Both the position numbers and the translations under genes were made by a program. The notes beneath the pieces are model-generated. The model did not search any database. It worked only from the letters and a program-made list of their open reading frames with translations, and had not been told where the DNA came from. From a virus, in IMG/VR virus record IMGVR_UViG_3300034198_025175, positions 1 to 31,210 of that record: 31,210 bases of DNA, one strand, 5' to 3'. Numbering within the stretch: the first letter of the stretch is position 1; each line of letters starts with the position of its first letter. Positions 1 to 7,684 of the stretch are shown in pieces.

Positions 1-105
1 ACGGATCGTTTGTTTACCTTGCGGTTTCCACAGTGCAGTGGACTTTGTTGTGTTGTTCTTGAGTGTATCAAGACGCGACTTAATTTTAGCTAGATCTAAT
101 GGCAT
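1..105 (-). CDS. gp32: gp32-like single-stranded DNA-binding protein, N-terminal fragment
   Basis: An ATG at 105-103 opens 35 codons that run off the left edge of the window. The reading starts MPLDLAKIKSRLDTLKNN and contains ALWKPQGKQTIR. The 'LWKP..GK..IR' block after a short helical N-terminus is how T4 gp32-type proteins enter their OB-fold core. In T4 this protein coats single-stranded DNA in replication, recombination and repair and represses its own translation. Only the N-terminal arm is visible, so the zinc site and acidic tail cannot be checked. No Shine-Dalgarno sequence precedes the ATG; the leader is A/T-rich and unstructured. Assignment rests on a short but characteristic stretch. 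Confidence 0.7.
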   Translation of the reverse strand, partial: MPLDLAKIKSRLDTLKNNTTKSTALWKPQGKQTIR

Positions 106-135
106 AATTTTTTATTCGTTAATGGTTAATGTTGT
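106..135 (-). promoter_or_regulatory. A/T-rich SD-less leader of the gp32-like gene
   Basis: The 30 bases before the ATG are almost pure A/T/C on the minus strand, with CATTAAC in tandem and then AATAAAAAATT, and no purine-rich Shine-Dalgarno. T4 gene 32 has an unstructured A/U-rich leader to which gp32 binds to shut off its own translation. A similar autogenous operator here is inference. Confidence 0.35.
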
Positions 136-173
136 GACCAATTTGAAAGTACTCATCTCGGTCAGTGATGAAT

Positions 174-202
174 ACTATGCATCAACTAATAGCAATCGTC
201 AA
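174..202 (-). promoter_or_regulatory. Candidate sigma70-like promoter for the gp32-like gene
   Basis: On the minus strand TTGACG (202-197), a 17-base spacer, and CATAGT (179-174). It would give a leader of roughly 60 bases before the ATG at 105. Confidence 0.45.
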
Positions 203-232
203 TCTATAATAAGCGATATACTCATTTTTCAA
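203..232 (-). promoter_or_regulatory. Second candidate promoter upstream of the gp32-like gene
   Basis: Minus strand TTGAAA (232-227), an 18-base spacer, then TATAGA (208-203), directly upstream of the first candidate. Tandem promoters before a gp32 gene would be unsurprising, but the hexamers are imperfect and the region is AT-rich. Confidence 0.3.
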
Positions 233-272
233 TATTTAATTGTTCAATAGTTAAGCAAATATAAGTATAAAT

Positions 273-292
273 CTACGAGGATAATCTCGCAG
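273..292 (-). terminator. Weak hairpin after the 132-aa gene
   Basis: On the minus strand CTGCGAG-ATTATC-CTCGTAG forms a 7-bp stem (one G-U pair) just after the stop codon of the gene ending at 301, followed by a moderately T-rich stretch without a clean T-run. It may be a weak terminator. Confidence 0.3.
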
Positions 293-300
293 TTTCTTAC

Positions 301-699
301 TTAATTTATCTTAAAAATTTTGAGCAATTTTGTTGGCGTGATCTTCACTTTTCCATCACGCGCACTAATGAAACAGTTACGATAATTGTCCCAAGCTATC
401 TGATGTGACTTTGACATCACACCGTTGTTTTCCATTTTGATCAGTTCATTTAGAGCATTGATGCTGTAGATGATGTTGTATTCCTTTTTGCGATGAACTG
501 ATATTGTATTTGGATAAAATTCGCCGTCTGTTTTCTTCACATTGAATGTAAGCAATATATCATCGCTGTTTAATCCGCTTTGCAACACATACACCTTGCT
601 GTCCGAAATTTCATAATATTCGGATAATCTATCCATCACATCCAAGTACGTTTGTTGTTTTGCAAATGTACACAACAATTGTGTATTATATACAGGCAT
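301..699 (-). CDS. Conserved phage protein of unknown function (132 aa)
   Basis: The ATG is at 699-697 and the stop is TAA. The protein contains NTISVHRKKEYNIIYSINAL, followed by a WDNYRNC segment and a short basic C-terminus. I recall this arrangement (PNTI.VHRKKE.NT.Y.INALNEL, then W.NYRN) as a small conserved protein family of marine and freshwater T4-like phages; no function is known to me. It sits between the 289-aa gene and gp32. It has no signal peptide, membrane segment or obvious catalytic motif. The start lies 4 bases past the upstream stop, so translation is probably coupled. That it belongs to a replication/expression rather than a structural group is only inference from its place next to gp32. 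Confidence 0.75.
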   Translation of the reverse strand: MPVYNTQLLCTFAKQQTYLDVMDRLSEYYEISDSKVYVLQSGLNSDDILLTFNVKKTDGEFYPNTISVHRKKEYNIIYSINALNELIKMENNGVMSKSHQIAWDNYRNCFISARDGKVKITPTKLLKIFKIN

Positions 700-702
700 A
701 TA

Positions 703-1572
703 TTACATATTACTCTTTTCAGCGAAGATCTTATATTCTTCGCGGTCGTTATTTCTGATCGGAACAACTTCACCAGATAATCCAACTACTGCAACAGGAT
801 TGCCTTCACCGTCTCTATATTCTCCATATGGCTCTGCTCTCCATTCTTTTTTTGCTGCAAATTTCTTTGAAACATCTGCATATTTAACAGGTGGCTCAGA
901 AACGACTGGAACATCGATTGCAGGTGCTTCCGCTGTTTTTGGTGTTTCTGGTGATGGTTCGGCTGTTGTATCAGACTTGGTTGATGGTTCCGATGAAGTC
1001 GTTGGCTCTTTAGTCGGTGCTTGTGCATCCACTGGTTTCTCAGATGGTTCTGATTTTTTCATCAACGATGCCAAGCGAGATGATCTTGCCGCTGCGTCTG
1101 GTTTTTCTGTTGCGGCTGTCTTTGTCAAAGAAGGTGCTGTTGTTGGCTTTTTTTCAACAGATGGTTTTGCAACCATTGGTTCTGTTTGCTGCGTTGCAGT
1201 TGCAACTTGTTGAGTTTGTCTCTTTTGCTTGCCGCGCTTCTTGTAATACAAATTCATTCCACCTTTTCCATGTGTTGGATCAGATGCATAATGAGTTCCT
1301 TTTTTTATCGCTCTTTTCTTATATTCGGCAGATGGGAATGTTACCAACCATCCGTCCTTGTTGTATGCTTGACGATCTGGGTATTTTCCCTCATCCATGA
1401 ACGACTCAACAAATTCATTCACAATACCTTCATCTCCGCAAGCATCATACATTGCTTCGGCAACAACTTGAAGGTGATCTGTATTCTTCAAATTTACCAT
1501 TCCATCTGGTATTCTTGCATCCAATGACGCTTCTGTTATGACTGTGGATATAAATTCGTTTATTGTTTTCAT
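703..1572 (-). CDS. Protein with T4 capsid-targeting-like N-terminus and P/T/S-rich linker
   Basis: The protein (289 aa) starts MKTINEFISTVITEA, close to the T4 internal-protein targeting sequence (MKTYQEFIAEA) as I remember it. It contains ITE|A, which fits the (I/L)xE|(A/G/S) site of the T4 prohead protease gp21. Residues ~15-115 form a compact domain with EGKYPDRQAYN, WLVTFPSAEYKKRAIKKG and GKGGMNLYYKKRGKQKR, a block I recall from other phage genomes without a known function. Residues ~120-230 are a low-complexity Pro/Thr/Ser/Glu linker and the last ~60 form a second small domain. It overlaps the upstream gene by ATGA (1569-1572), so the two are probably translated together. A capsid-internal or virion-associated role is inference. 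Confidence 0.7.
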   Translation of the reverse strand: MKTINEFISTVITEASLDARIPDGMVNLKNTDHLQVVAEAMYDACGDEGIVNEFVESFMDEGKYPDRQAYNKDGWLVTFPSAEYKKRAIKKGTHYASDPTHGKGGMNLYYKKRGKQKRQTQQVATATQQTEPMVAKPSVEKKPTTAPSLTKTAATEKPDAAARSSRLASLMKKSEPSEKPVDAQAPTKEPTTSSEPSTKSDTTAEPSPETPKTAEAPAIDVPVVSEPPVKYADVSKKFAAKKEWRAEPYGEYRDGEGNPVAVVGLSGEVVPIRNNDREEYKIFAEKSNM

Positions 1573-3083
1573 GCGGTTGAAGTTTCTGCCGATGCTGCTC
1601 CTGCGGCTGCTTGAGCTTTACTCTTACCCATTCCCAGAACATACATGTATATTTTTCCGAAACCAAGCGCAACAAATTCCAAGGTTTTGATCCTATTTTC
1701 ATCATACAACTGCGCGTCATTGGTTCCCTTCTTTTTGCTGATGATGATCATTCTCTTGTATTTCTTGAGTATAAGATCCATGATTTCTGCCTGCACTCTG
1801 CCTTCGTCCCAATTCTCTCTAAAGAACGATAGCTTCATACATTTTTCGGCAATACTTGCATCATCTTTTTCTATCTTAGGTTCTACGGGAACATCTAGTG
1901 TTGCTTTTTCTCCAGTAACACTGTCTATCTTCGCATTCAACGCGGCGACTTGGTCATCAGGAACTTTGAATTCACGATGTTTTTTTCCTATATCGATTTC
2001 AACAGATCCCAATTCTTTCTTTTCTCCTGATATTGGGTTCTTTATTTTTTCAGATACAATGAAAATTGCATCCAACAAGAATTGAGAAACTTCTCCTACT
2101 TTTGGATCTTGAAAGAATGCGTCGATGGCAGATTTATATTTAACCATTTTTTCAAATGGTCCCATCTCTTTGAAAAGCGTTCCGTCGTCTTCTAATACTT
2201 TTTTAATAAAGTCCTTCATTCCCTCGGTCTTGTTTGCAGCAAGAGCAAGTTCGTGGATGGCAACATTGAACTTTGAATTTGAAAATCCGGTTAGAGTTGG
2301 TGCACTTATTGCGATTGTTGCGCCGGTCACTTCCTTGACTTCAACTCCACCTTTCTTATCGGCAAGCTCGGCAAACAAGATATCCATTTCCGTTCCACCG
2401 CCAGATCTTGCGCCTTTCAGAATAAATACAATTGGAATTTCTCCACGACCACCGCCTGCAAATTTAACATCATCTATTGCATTAATCAGTGGTTGAAATT
2501 CTGGATACAACTCTCCCTTATATATTTCGATTGCTTCTTCAATAGTTGGTATTGTATCAAACATGTCCTTATACCGTTTCACCAATGCCTGATTTGAAAA
2601 ATTTTCAAATACATTTTTCAACTTTTGCACATTTGCTATAGATACTGATTTTTGGTTTCTTAACGCTTTCAGCGTTGTATCTTTTTCTGCTTTTACCAAC
2701 GCATTACTCAAATTTGATACATTTGCACGTTTATACTTTTTGTCATCTGAGTATTGACGTGGACCATTGTATATTGCTTTGTCTGGGTATTTTTCCTGAT
2801 CTGGATGGCCAACTGATATAAAATGACTTACTTTTCCTTTTTCCTTTGGGTCCATCACTTTGAACAAATAATCGCGATCATCGCCATATATTTCTGGTTC
2901 TATTGCCTCATTGAATAATGGCACCATTACTTCTTCTATCTCGGTTTCAGATAGCCCATACTCAAGCAGAATGTCCTCAAATGCTTCTATATTTTCAAAT
3001 GTGTTATGGCCACTTGCCAATCCATCATGTGAACGAAGTGCCCATTCGCTTAGGATATACTCTATAATCTTGTCTTTTTCCAT
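1569..3083 (-). CDS. 504-aa phage protein with possible PD-(D/E)XK nuclease motif
   Basis: ATG at 3083, TGA at 1569. Residues ~205-255 read GGGRGEIPIVF, then TEMDILFAEL, then GGVEVKEV. E215, D234 and E248-x-K250 have the order and spacing of PD-(D/E)XK nuclease motifs (helix Glu, D, ExK). Around them are a Lys-rich N-terminal half with a DQEKYPDKAIYNGPRQYSDD block and a C-terminal helical domain ending in an Ala/Ser-rich tail. I remember similar GKGE...EVK proteins in other large phages, annotated only as hypothetical or structural. It has no signal or membrane segment. It follows the DNA polymerase after 60 bases of motif-rich spacer and overlaps the next gene by ATGA. The nuclease reading is inference from motifs. 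Confidence 0.65.
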   Translation of the reverse strand: MEKDKIIEYILSEWALRSHDGLASGHNTFENIEAFEDILLEYGLSETEIEEVMVPLFNEAIEPEIYGDDRDYLFKVMDPKEKGKVSHFISVGHPDQEKYPDKAIYNGPRQYSDDKKYKRANVSNLSNALVKAEKDTTLKALRNQKSVSIANVQKLKNVFENFSNQALVKRYKDMFDTIPTIEEAIEIYKGELYPEFQPLINAIDDVKFAGGGRGEIPIVFILKGARSGGGTEMDILFAELADKKGGVEVKEVTGATIAISAPTLTGFSNSKFNVAIHELALAANKTEGMKDFIKKVLEDDGTLFKEMGPFEKMVKYKSAIDAFFQDPKVGEVSQFLLDAIFIVSEKIKNPISGEKKELGSVEIDIGKKHREFKVPDDQVAALNAKIDSVTGEKATLDVPVEPKIEKDDASIAEKCMKLSFFRENWDEGRVQAEIMDLILKKYKRMIIISKKKGTNDAQLYDENRIKTLEFVALGFGKIYMYVLGMGKSKAQAAAGAASAETSTA

Positions 3084-3143
3084 AATATATAAATATTAGC
3101 ATATATCACAAACCAGCAGTGATATATACTCTTATTATAAATA
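3084..3143 (-). promoter_or_regulatory. Intergenic hairpin flanked by two copies of TATAAATATTAG
   Basis: The spacer holds a perfect 9-bp inverted repeat (3101-3109 and 3119-3127, 9-base loop) between two identical 12-mers TATAAATATTAG on the plus strand (3088-3099 and 3136-3147). The second copy overlaps the polymerase stop codon. There is no T-run, so this is not a classic terminator. It may be a promoter or RNA-processing element for the 504-aa gene. Confidence 0.45.
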
Positions 3144-4538
3144 TTAGGACAGATCGATCTGCTTCATATCTTTGTAGTTTTTCCCAATATAAACTTTGAC
3201 TGGGAACTTGCCTCGTTCCATGATAAACTTGAGTCTTTTTATAGTATCAATCTTATCTTCTTTATGCGCATCAAATAGTATGCTGTCATAGGTATATAGG
3301 ATAGGCACGGTCTTTTTGCCCTTTAACTCACCTAATAGGTCACCTAACACATCTACGGCCATTTCTGTCTCAAACGCTTGTAAGATATAATTAAACAGCT
3401 TGCTGGGGTTAGCCTCTGGGATATGACACTCCTTGATCTTTCTTTTATACTTCGGCGTCTCGATATAGCCATTCTCATTAAAGAACTTCCATCTGTGATC
3501 GATATACTCTTGTATCTTTGCAAAGTAAGGGATATGCAGCCATTTCTTATCAAAGCCGCCATATATTTGTGTAAATGTAAATACCTTGGCTACAGCGATA
3601 TCTTCTTCGTTGATATCAATCTTATTAAAGTAATACTTGGATAGATATGCATATGGATTTTCATTGGCTTCCATATTAAAGTTAGCCAAATGTGCAATAA
3701 GACGAGGATGAAAAGCATTATAATCCATCATAACAAGCATGCCATCATTACCATGCCTGCTTACAAAGCAGGTTCTGCTTTCATCTGTTTTGTTTAGCGC
3801 GGCATAGTTTACACCTGCAAATCTGTTGCTTGGTCGTCCAGTTGAAGTAAGAAGGTTGTATTGTGTATATACAAGATTATTGTTTATATGCTTGGTCTGC
3901 TCGTCGCCAAACTCATCAGTAAAATCATCGTTCACACACAATCCAATGCTTTCCAATTCAGCAAACCGATTGGTCATAATATCGTTCACAAACTTATAGC
4001 CATCTTCATTCACAATCTCTGTGTTAAGACCAGAGATGCTTTCCACTTTGTTCATAAACATCCTAGCATGCTTATACAACGGAGTGCATGTGTTTATGTT
4101 TGGTACATTCCTAAAGTTTATATGCACAAACTTGTGTGCATTTGTTTCATAGTCCAAAGTGTCAATCGTTCCATCGCTCAGATATTTGATTATGCGCAGA
4201 TCCAACAAATCATAATCATGTCCAAATAACTGAACCATAGTCTTTTTATCAAAGACAAATTTTTTATGAATGCTAAGTTTGAGCACTTCTTTAATCTTGT
4301 TCAACGCATCTGGTATTACAATACCCTCATTGTGCTGAATAGGTAGGCACCAATATTCTTTGGAAAGCATGAAATAGAACATCAATAAACTGATCTTGTT
4401 GTTCTTGGCATGCTTATCCGCATCAATGCACACCGCGTCCATCACAAGCCTATCCCCTCGGATATAGCTCGACAGCATCTCAAAGTCATTTGTTGTTTCG
4501 GCAATATGCACACAAGTATGTTGTGTGATATGCCGCAA
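3144..4538 (-). CDS. Divergent family A (PolA-like) DNA polymerase
   Basis: 464 aa, compact for the family. Family A signatures in order: TSTGRPSNRFAGVNYAAL (231-248, equivalent to the TGRLSS..PNLQN block), motif A MDYNAFHPRL with D272, motif B KVFTFTQIYGG (K318, Y326-G327), a QAFETEMA helix (387-394), and motif C YTYDS with D418. The usual HDE of motif C is YDS, so the first and last residues differ while the catalytic Asp remains. The N-terminal ~130 residues align in shape with a 3'-5' exonuclease, but the first motif reads MDAVCID with no DxE pair and the later Asp motifs are not clear, so proofreading is probably lost. The start is TTG (4538), four codons after the TGA of the upstream gene and in the same frame; a later ATG at 4478 is possible. 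It presumably replicates or repairs phage DNA. Confidence 0.85.
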   Translation of the reverse strand: MRHITQHTCVHIAETTNDFEMLSSYIRGDRLVMDAVCIDADKHAKNNKISLLMFYFMLSKEYWCLPIQHNEGIVIPDALNKIKEVLKLSIHKKFVFDKKTMVQLFGHDYDLLDLRIIKYLSDGTIDTLDYETNAHKFVHINFRNVPNINTCTPLYKHARMFMNKVESISGLNTEIVNEDGYKFVNDIMTNRFAELESIGLCVNDDFTDEFGDEQTKHINNNLVYTQYNLLTSTGRPSNRFAGVNYAALNKTDESRTCFVSRHGNDGMLVMMDYNAFHPRLIAHLANFNMEANENPYAYLSKYYFNKIDINEEDIAVAKVFTFTQIYGGFDKKWLHIPYFAKIQEYIDHRWKFFNENGYIETPKYKRKIKECHIPEANPSKLFNYILQAFETEMAVDVLGDLLGELKGKKTVPILYTYDSILFDAHKEDKIDTIKRLKFIMERGKFPVKVYIGKNYKDMKQIDLS

Positions 4539-4550
4539 TTTGTCAAGAAC

Positions 4551-4937
4551 TCAATATCCTCGCCAGTATTCCAAAGGATTTGGAAGGACGTTTTTCAAGT
4601 CCACTCCATACTCTTTATATACTCTTTCAATTTCATGCAAGTTTTGCTGAATTACTCCAGTACCATCTATGAAATTATTTGTATATTTATTTTCACGAGG
4701 TCCAGTTATTTTCCAATTTACAGTCGCGATAGTATACAAACTTGCATTGATCTTTTGAATATCTTCCGATTTTATTTCAACCAATACGTTTTCATTTATT
4801 TTTTTTGCAAAATATCTATAAAAAATTCCAACCGTATAGTCGTACTTTGTTGGCAGTGGTTTGGTAGAAATCGGAGCAGATGTCCGAACATCCATGTTGT
4901 CACCATATTGTTTCACTATATCTGGATTATTCTTCAT
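4551..4937 (-). CDS. Conserved phage protein, probably baseplate-associated (128 aa)
   Basis: ATG at 4937, overlapping the end of the 811-aa baseplate gene by 11 bases; stop TGA at 4551. Visible blocks are DYTVGIFYRYFAKKINE, VNWKITGP and a C-terminal NPLEYWRGY. I recall small proteins with this 'Y.vG.FyRYF..K.N....W.itGP....NPLEyW' pattern beside baseplate genes in large T4-like phages, with no assigned role. There are no membrane segments and no Cys clusters. Translational coupling to the baseplate gene suggests a small assembly or structural partner. The polymerase reading frame continues in the same frame beyond the stop. Confidence 0.65.
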   Translation of the reverse strand: MKNNPDIVKQYGDNMDVRTSAPISTKPLPTKYDYTVGIFYRYFAKKINENVLVEIKSEDIQKINASLYTIATVNWKITGPRENKYTNNFIDGTGVIQQNLHEIERVYKEYGVDLKNVLPNPLEYWRGY

Positions 4938-7362
4938 TCGTTTGCCTATTTGCTGTCACTTTGAGCAACGGGCGAGCCGCTGCCGAAATCGAAGTGGTCC
5001 ACATTTTATTTTCCACTTTTTGAGTAACTGTTAATACTTCCCACACAGAATTTTTGTAATTATATATTTCTGGTACATGTGTCATTGTGAACTGAGACAG
5101 ATATGTAATACCACCAATTCCAAGGAAATCAATTTTCATACTTATGCCCGGTAATGGAGTATTGTTTGTATATATCGCATTTTTGTTAGTTTTATCATAC
5201 AACAAACTCTTTAGAAATGATCCGTTTTCTTCCGATAAAATATAATATTTACTATCCGCTGCAATTGGTTGTACAACCGCAAAGGCGGCATTGGTATTTA
5301 TAAATCTACCGGGCACTTCAAATATATAAAATTGAGAATTGTCCTTATCAAACAGTCTTTTATTTTTAGTTATACTATCGTCATTTGATGATTTTTTTGA
5401 TTTACCATTCTGGGCTCCTTGATAGAAAAGCCGATCCCCCAAATAATTTTCACTATATGACACAGTGTTTGCATCATATGTCGCTGTCGATTTGTCGGGA
5501 GGAAGTGGAGTGTTTGTCGCATTCGTGTGGATCAATTTACCAAACATTTCTGGTGCTAATTTCTGAGAAAAATCCACACTTCTTACATAAGACGATCCTA
5601 CTGAATTTAAATTTATTTTGAATAATTCCCCAGCGGCTTCTGGTGTTGATATAGGCGTAAAATTTGTATCTCTTACGGAATAATATTGGTTTTGATAATC
5701 CGGTAAGGTTATTCTTAATCTTGATATATCACAAGTAGCTGAAGAAATACGCTGAAGAAGATCGTCTATTAATCTTTTAATGGTGTCATTGTTTTTTATA
5801 AGTTCTTTAAACAATTTGACTGATACGAACACGTCTGACAAATATCCCCAATATCCTGGGAGAGGTTTGTCATCATTATATTTTTCATACATTGGAAACG
5901 AGTTTCCAAACCGATTTACAACACTTTGTAGATCATCATATTCTTCGGACAACTCATTAACCTGCAGCGTACTTTGTATATAAGTTTGAAATAAAGTTTT
6001 ATATTCAGGCGCGTCGATGCTGCTTAATGTATTACCTCCTTGCCCTCCTACAGATACCAATCTTGGTGCATATTTATTTGGAAAAATAATGTTTCTATTC
6101 ACCGATTTTAGTAAAGGATTTGCACACATTGCCACTCCGTTTATTACAAAACTTGCACATTGTACACCACTGGAGGTTCCATCGTCGTCCAAAACTTTAA
6201 TCGACTCTCCGTCACCGTTTACAAATTGAATAGCAAAAAATTTATTTATTATGTCTGCAACCAAATCCATTCTCATGAATACCGCATCGTCTTGATTTGC
6301 ATTGGCATGTCCGCCATTGCCTCCAGTACGAAATATTCTATCTACCGTACTTATATCATAAGAATTTTTTATATTTTCATCTCGAGCATCGATGATGCGT
6401 TTAACACCTTCAAACGTGTTTTGATTTTGCGGAGCAAAGTTTGATCCGCCCAATGGGCGATAACCAGCAGCGTCCGGCCCAGTAGAGTTTTGTCTTTTAA
6501 CACGAACTATACCGTCAAGGTCTTCAAACGTAAACTCAACCAAATCTTTCAATTGAACACTTTCTTTTCTTGATGTAGGGTCGGCTGCAGTTACAGTAGT
6601 AGTTTGTATTGCTTGTCCTTGTATTACATTACTTGGATTTTGAATAACGGTATAACAATCATAACCACCAACTTCATTCATTGAATATCCATAATCAGAA
6701 ACCATTCCTATGCAATAATCATAATTTCCATTGGATTTTTGTATCCTATCCATTGCCGCCGATCTTTGCGCAGTGAATATTCTTTTTAATTCATTTATAT
6801 CTGTCAAATCTATCAAAGAGTCTTTATTGTAATTATTCCAACCCCATTCAACTAAAACAGATACTCTTCCCGTCAAAAAATATGGGATCAAATAATTCAA
6901 TTGGTTTAGAGAATAACATTTCCAATTTATTTTGACCTTTCTTCCAGATGGGGCAACATTACCTGCGCCCTCAAATTCACATTCTATTGAAGTGACACTT
7001 GGCGGCGGCCTGTGTGGGAAATCGTACTGTGTACCTTGAATGTCGGTTGCTATAGCATCTATTTCGTGCAGATTTCCATATGCGTCAACTCCGATAGTAA
7101 TTTTGCTATCTTTAAATCCATAACTTTCATCAAATCCTTCCGTGCCACCCATTATAAATCCTTCTCTGTTTCGGGCCAGTTTTGAAATTCCATTTGAAAA
7201 GACTCTTGTCCACGCCGTTCTTGGACCACTATATTGGTTTGTATATTCAGTAACGCCACCGACATTGGTTATGTCATACTCTTTTGCGCGCCTTTCCAAT
7301 TCTGCCCCTATCCAAGGGTCCAAGGGATGTAGCATCCAAGGTACTGGGGATTGAGTTGCCAT
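4927..7362 (-). CDS. Large baseplate / hub-like virion protein (811 aa)
   Basis: The start is ATG at 7362, preceded by the 12-mer AACTGTTACAAA instead of a Shine-Dalgarno. The N-terminus (PVPWMLHPLDPWIGAELERR, then GPRTAWTRVFSNG) and the block RPPPSVTSIECEF...LTGRVSVLVEWGWNN (residues ~119-177) are of a type I know from virion structural proteins encoded with baseplate genes in large myophages. The rest is a long beta-rich, Asn/Asp/Ser-rich protein without catalytic motifs. The C-terminal ~150 residues (SMKIDFLGIGGITYLSQF, VTQKVENKMWTTSI) resemble a tube- or hub-binding beta domain. Placed after tape measure, tube-cap-like and LysM wedge genes, it most likely builds the baseplate hub or inner ring. 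Exact T4 equivalence is not established. Confidence 0.7.
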   Translation of the reverse strand: MATQSPVPWMLHPLDPWIGAELERRAKEYDITNVGGVTEYTNQYSGPRTAWTRVFSNGISKLARNREGFIMGGTEGFDESYGFKDSKITIGVDAYGNLHEIDAIATDIQGTQYDFPHRPPPSVTSIECEFEGAGNVAPSGRKVKINWKCYSLNQLNYLIPYFLTGRVSVLVEWGWNNYNKDSLIDLTDINELKRIFTAQRSAAMDRIQKSNGNYDYCIGMVSDYGYSMNEVGGYDCYTVIQNPSNVIQGQAIQTTTVTAADPTSRKESVQLKDLVEFTFEDLDGIVRVKRQNSTGPDAAGYRPLGGSNFAPQNQNTFEGVKRIIDARDENIKNSYDISTVDRIFRTGGNGGHANANQDDAVFMRMDLVADIINKFFAIQFVNGDGESIKVLDDDGTSSGVQCASFVINGVAMCANPLLKSVNRNIIFPNKYAPRLVSVGGQGGNTLSSIDAPEYKTLFQTYIQSTLQVNELSEEYDDLQSVVNRFGNSFPMYEKYNDDKPLPGYWGYLSDVFVSVKLFKELIKNNDTIKRLIDDLLQRISSATCDISRLRITLPDYQNQYYSVRDTNFTPISTPEAAGELFKINLNSVGSSYVRSVDFSQKLAPEMFGKLIHTNATNTPLPPDKSTATYDANTVSYSENYLGDRLFYQGAQNGKSKKSSNDDSITKNKRLFDKDNSQFYIFEVPGRFINTNAAFAVVQPIAADSKYYILSEENGSFLKSLLYDKTNKNAIYTNNTPLPGISMKIDFLGIGGITYLSQFTMTHVPEIYNYKNSVWEVLTVTQKVENKMWTTSISAAARPLLKVTANRQTNEE

Positions 7363-7376
7363 AAGTTTTGTAACAG

Positions 7377-7679
7377 TTATATATTATTTTCTTTTCTGAA
7401 GTTTGAGACTATTGTATCAACGTTCGTTGGTATTCTCAATTGCTGTCCAGTAGGCGCCTTTAACGTTGCTTTTATTCCATTTGCTTGTGCGATAATCCAC
7501 CATAATGTACTGTCCTTATAAAATTTATATGCCAAACTGTCAAGATAATCCGTTTCACTTGCCACAATATATAAATCATTAATATTCTTTGGTATCTTTG
7601 GATATCTTGTTGTTTTGAATACTCGTTTTCCATCAAAACGAGTGAATGTTGTATTTGTATTTTCAATATATCTGTTCAT
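7377..7679 (-). CDS. gp53: LysM-domain baseplate wedge protein, gp53-like
   Basis: A 100-aa protein with one LysM-type fold at residues ~37-85: YIVASETDYLDSLAYKFY, then DSTLWWIIAQANGI and GQQLRIPTN. The 'D.L..iAykfY.d..lWWiIa.aN' pattern is typical of T4 gp53 and of tail protein X, which use a LysM-like domain as a structural adapter in the baseplate wedge and not for peptidoglycan binding in lysis. T4 gp53 is longer (about 196 aa), so this is a minimal version. It lies 5 bases after the 662-aa gene and 14 bases before the 811-aa gene, between baseplate genes, as expected. Confidence 0.75.
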   Translation of the reverse strand: MNRYIENTNTTFTRFDGKRVFKTTRYPKIPKNINDLYIVASETDYLDSLAYKFYKDSTLWWIIAQANGIKATLKAPTGQQLRIPTNVDTIVSNFRKENNI

Positions 7680-7684
7680 GAGAT

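Noticed and set aside
38-250. Plus-strand open frame of 70 codons
   Set aside because: It runs over the gp32-like start and its promoter region on the other strand, has no ribosome site and no recognisable sequence.
800-1213. Long plus-strand frames opposite the 289-aa gene
   Set aside because: They are the antisense of the Pro/Thr/Ser-rich linker, where low-complexity codons avoid stops in several frames.
5297-5304. Another TATAAATA match on the minus strand
   Set aside because: It is inside the 811-aa baseplate gene with no gene start nearby.
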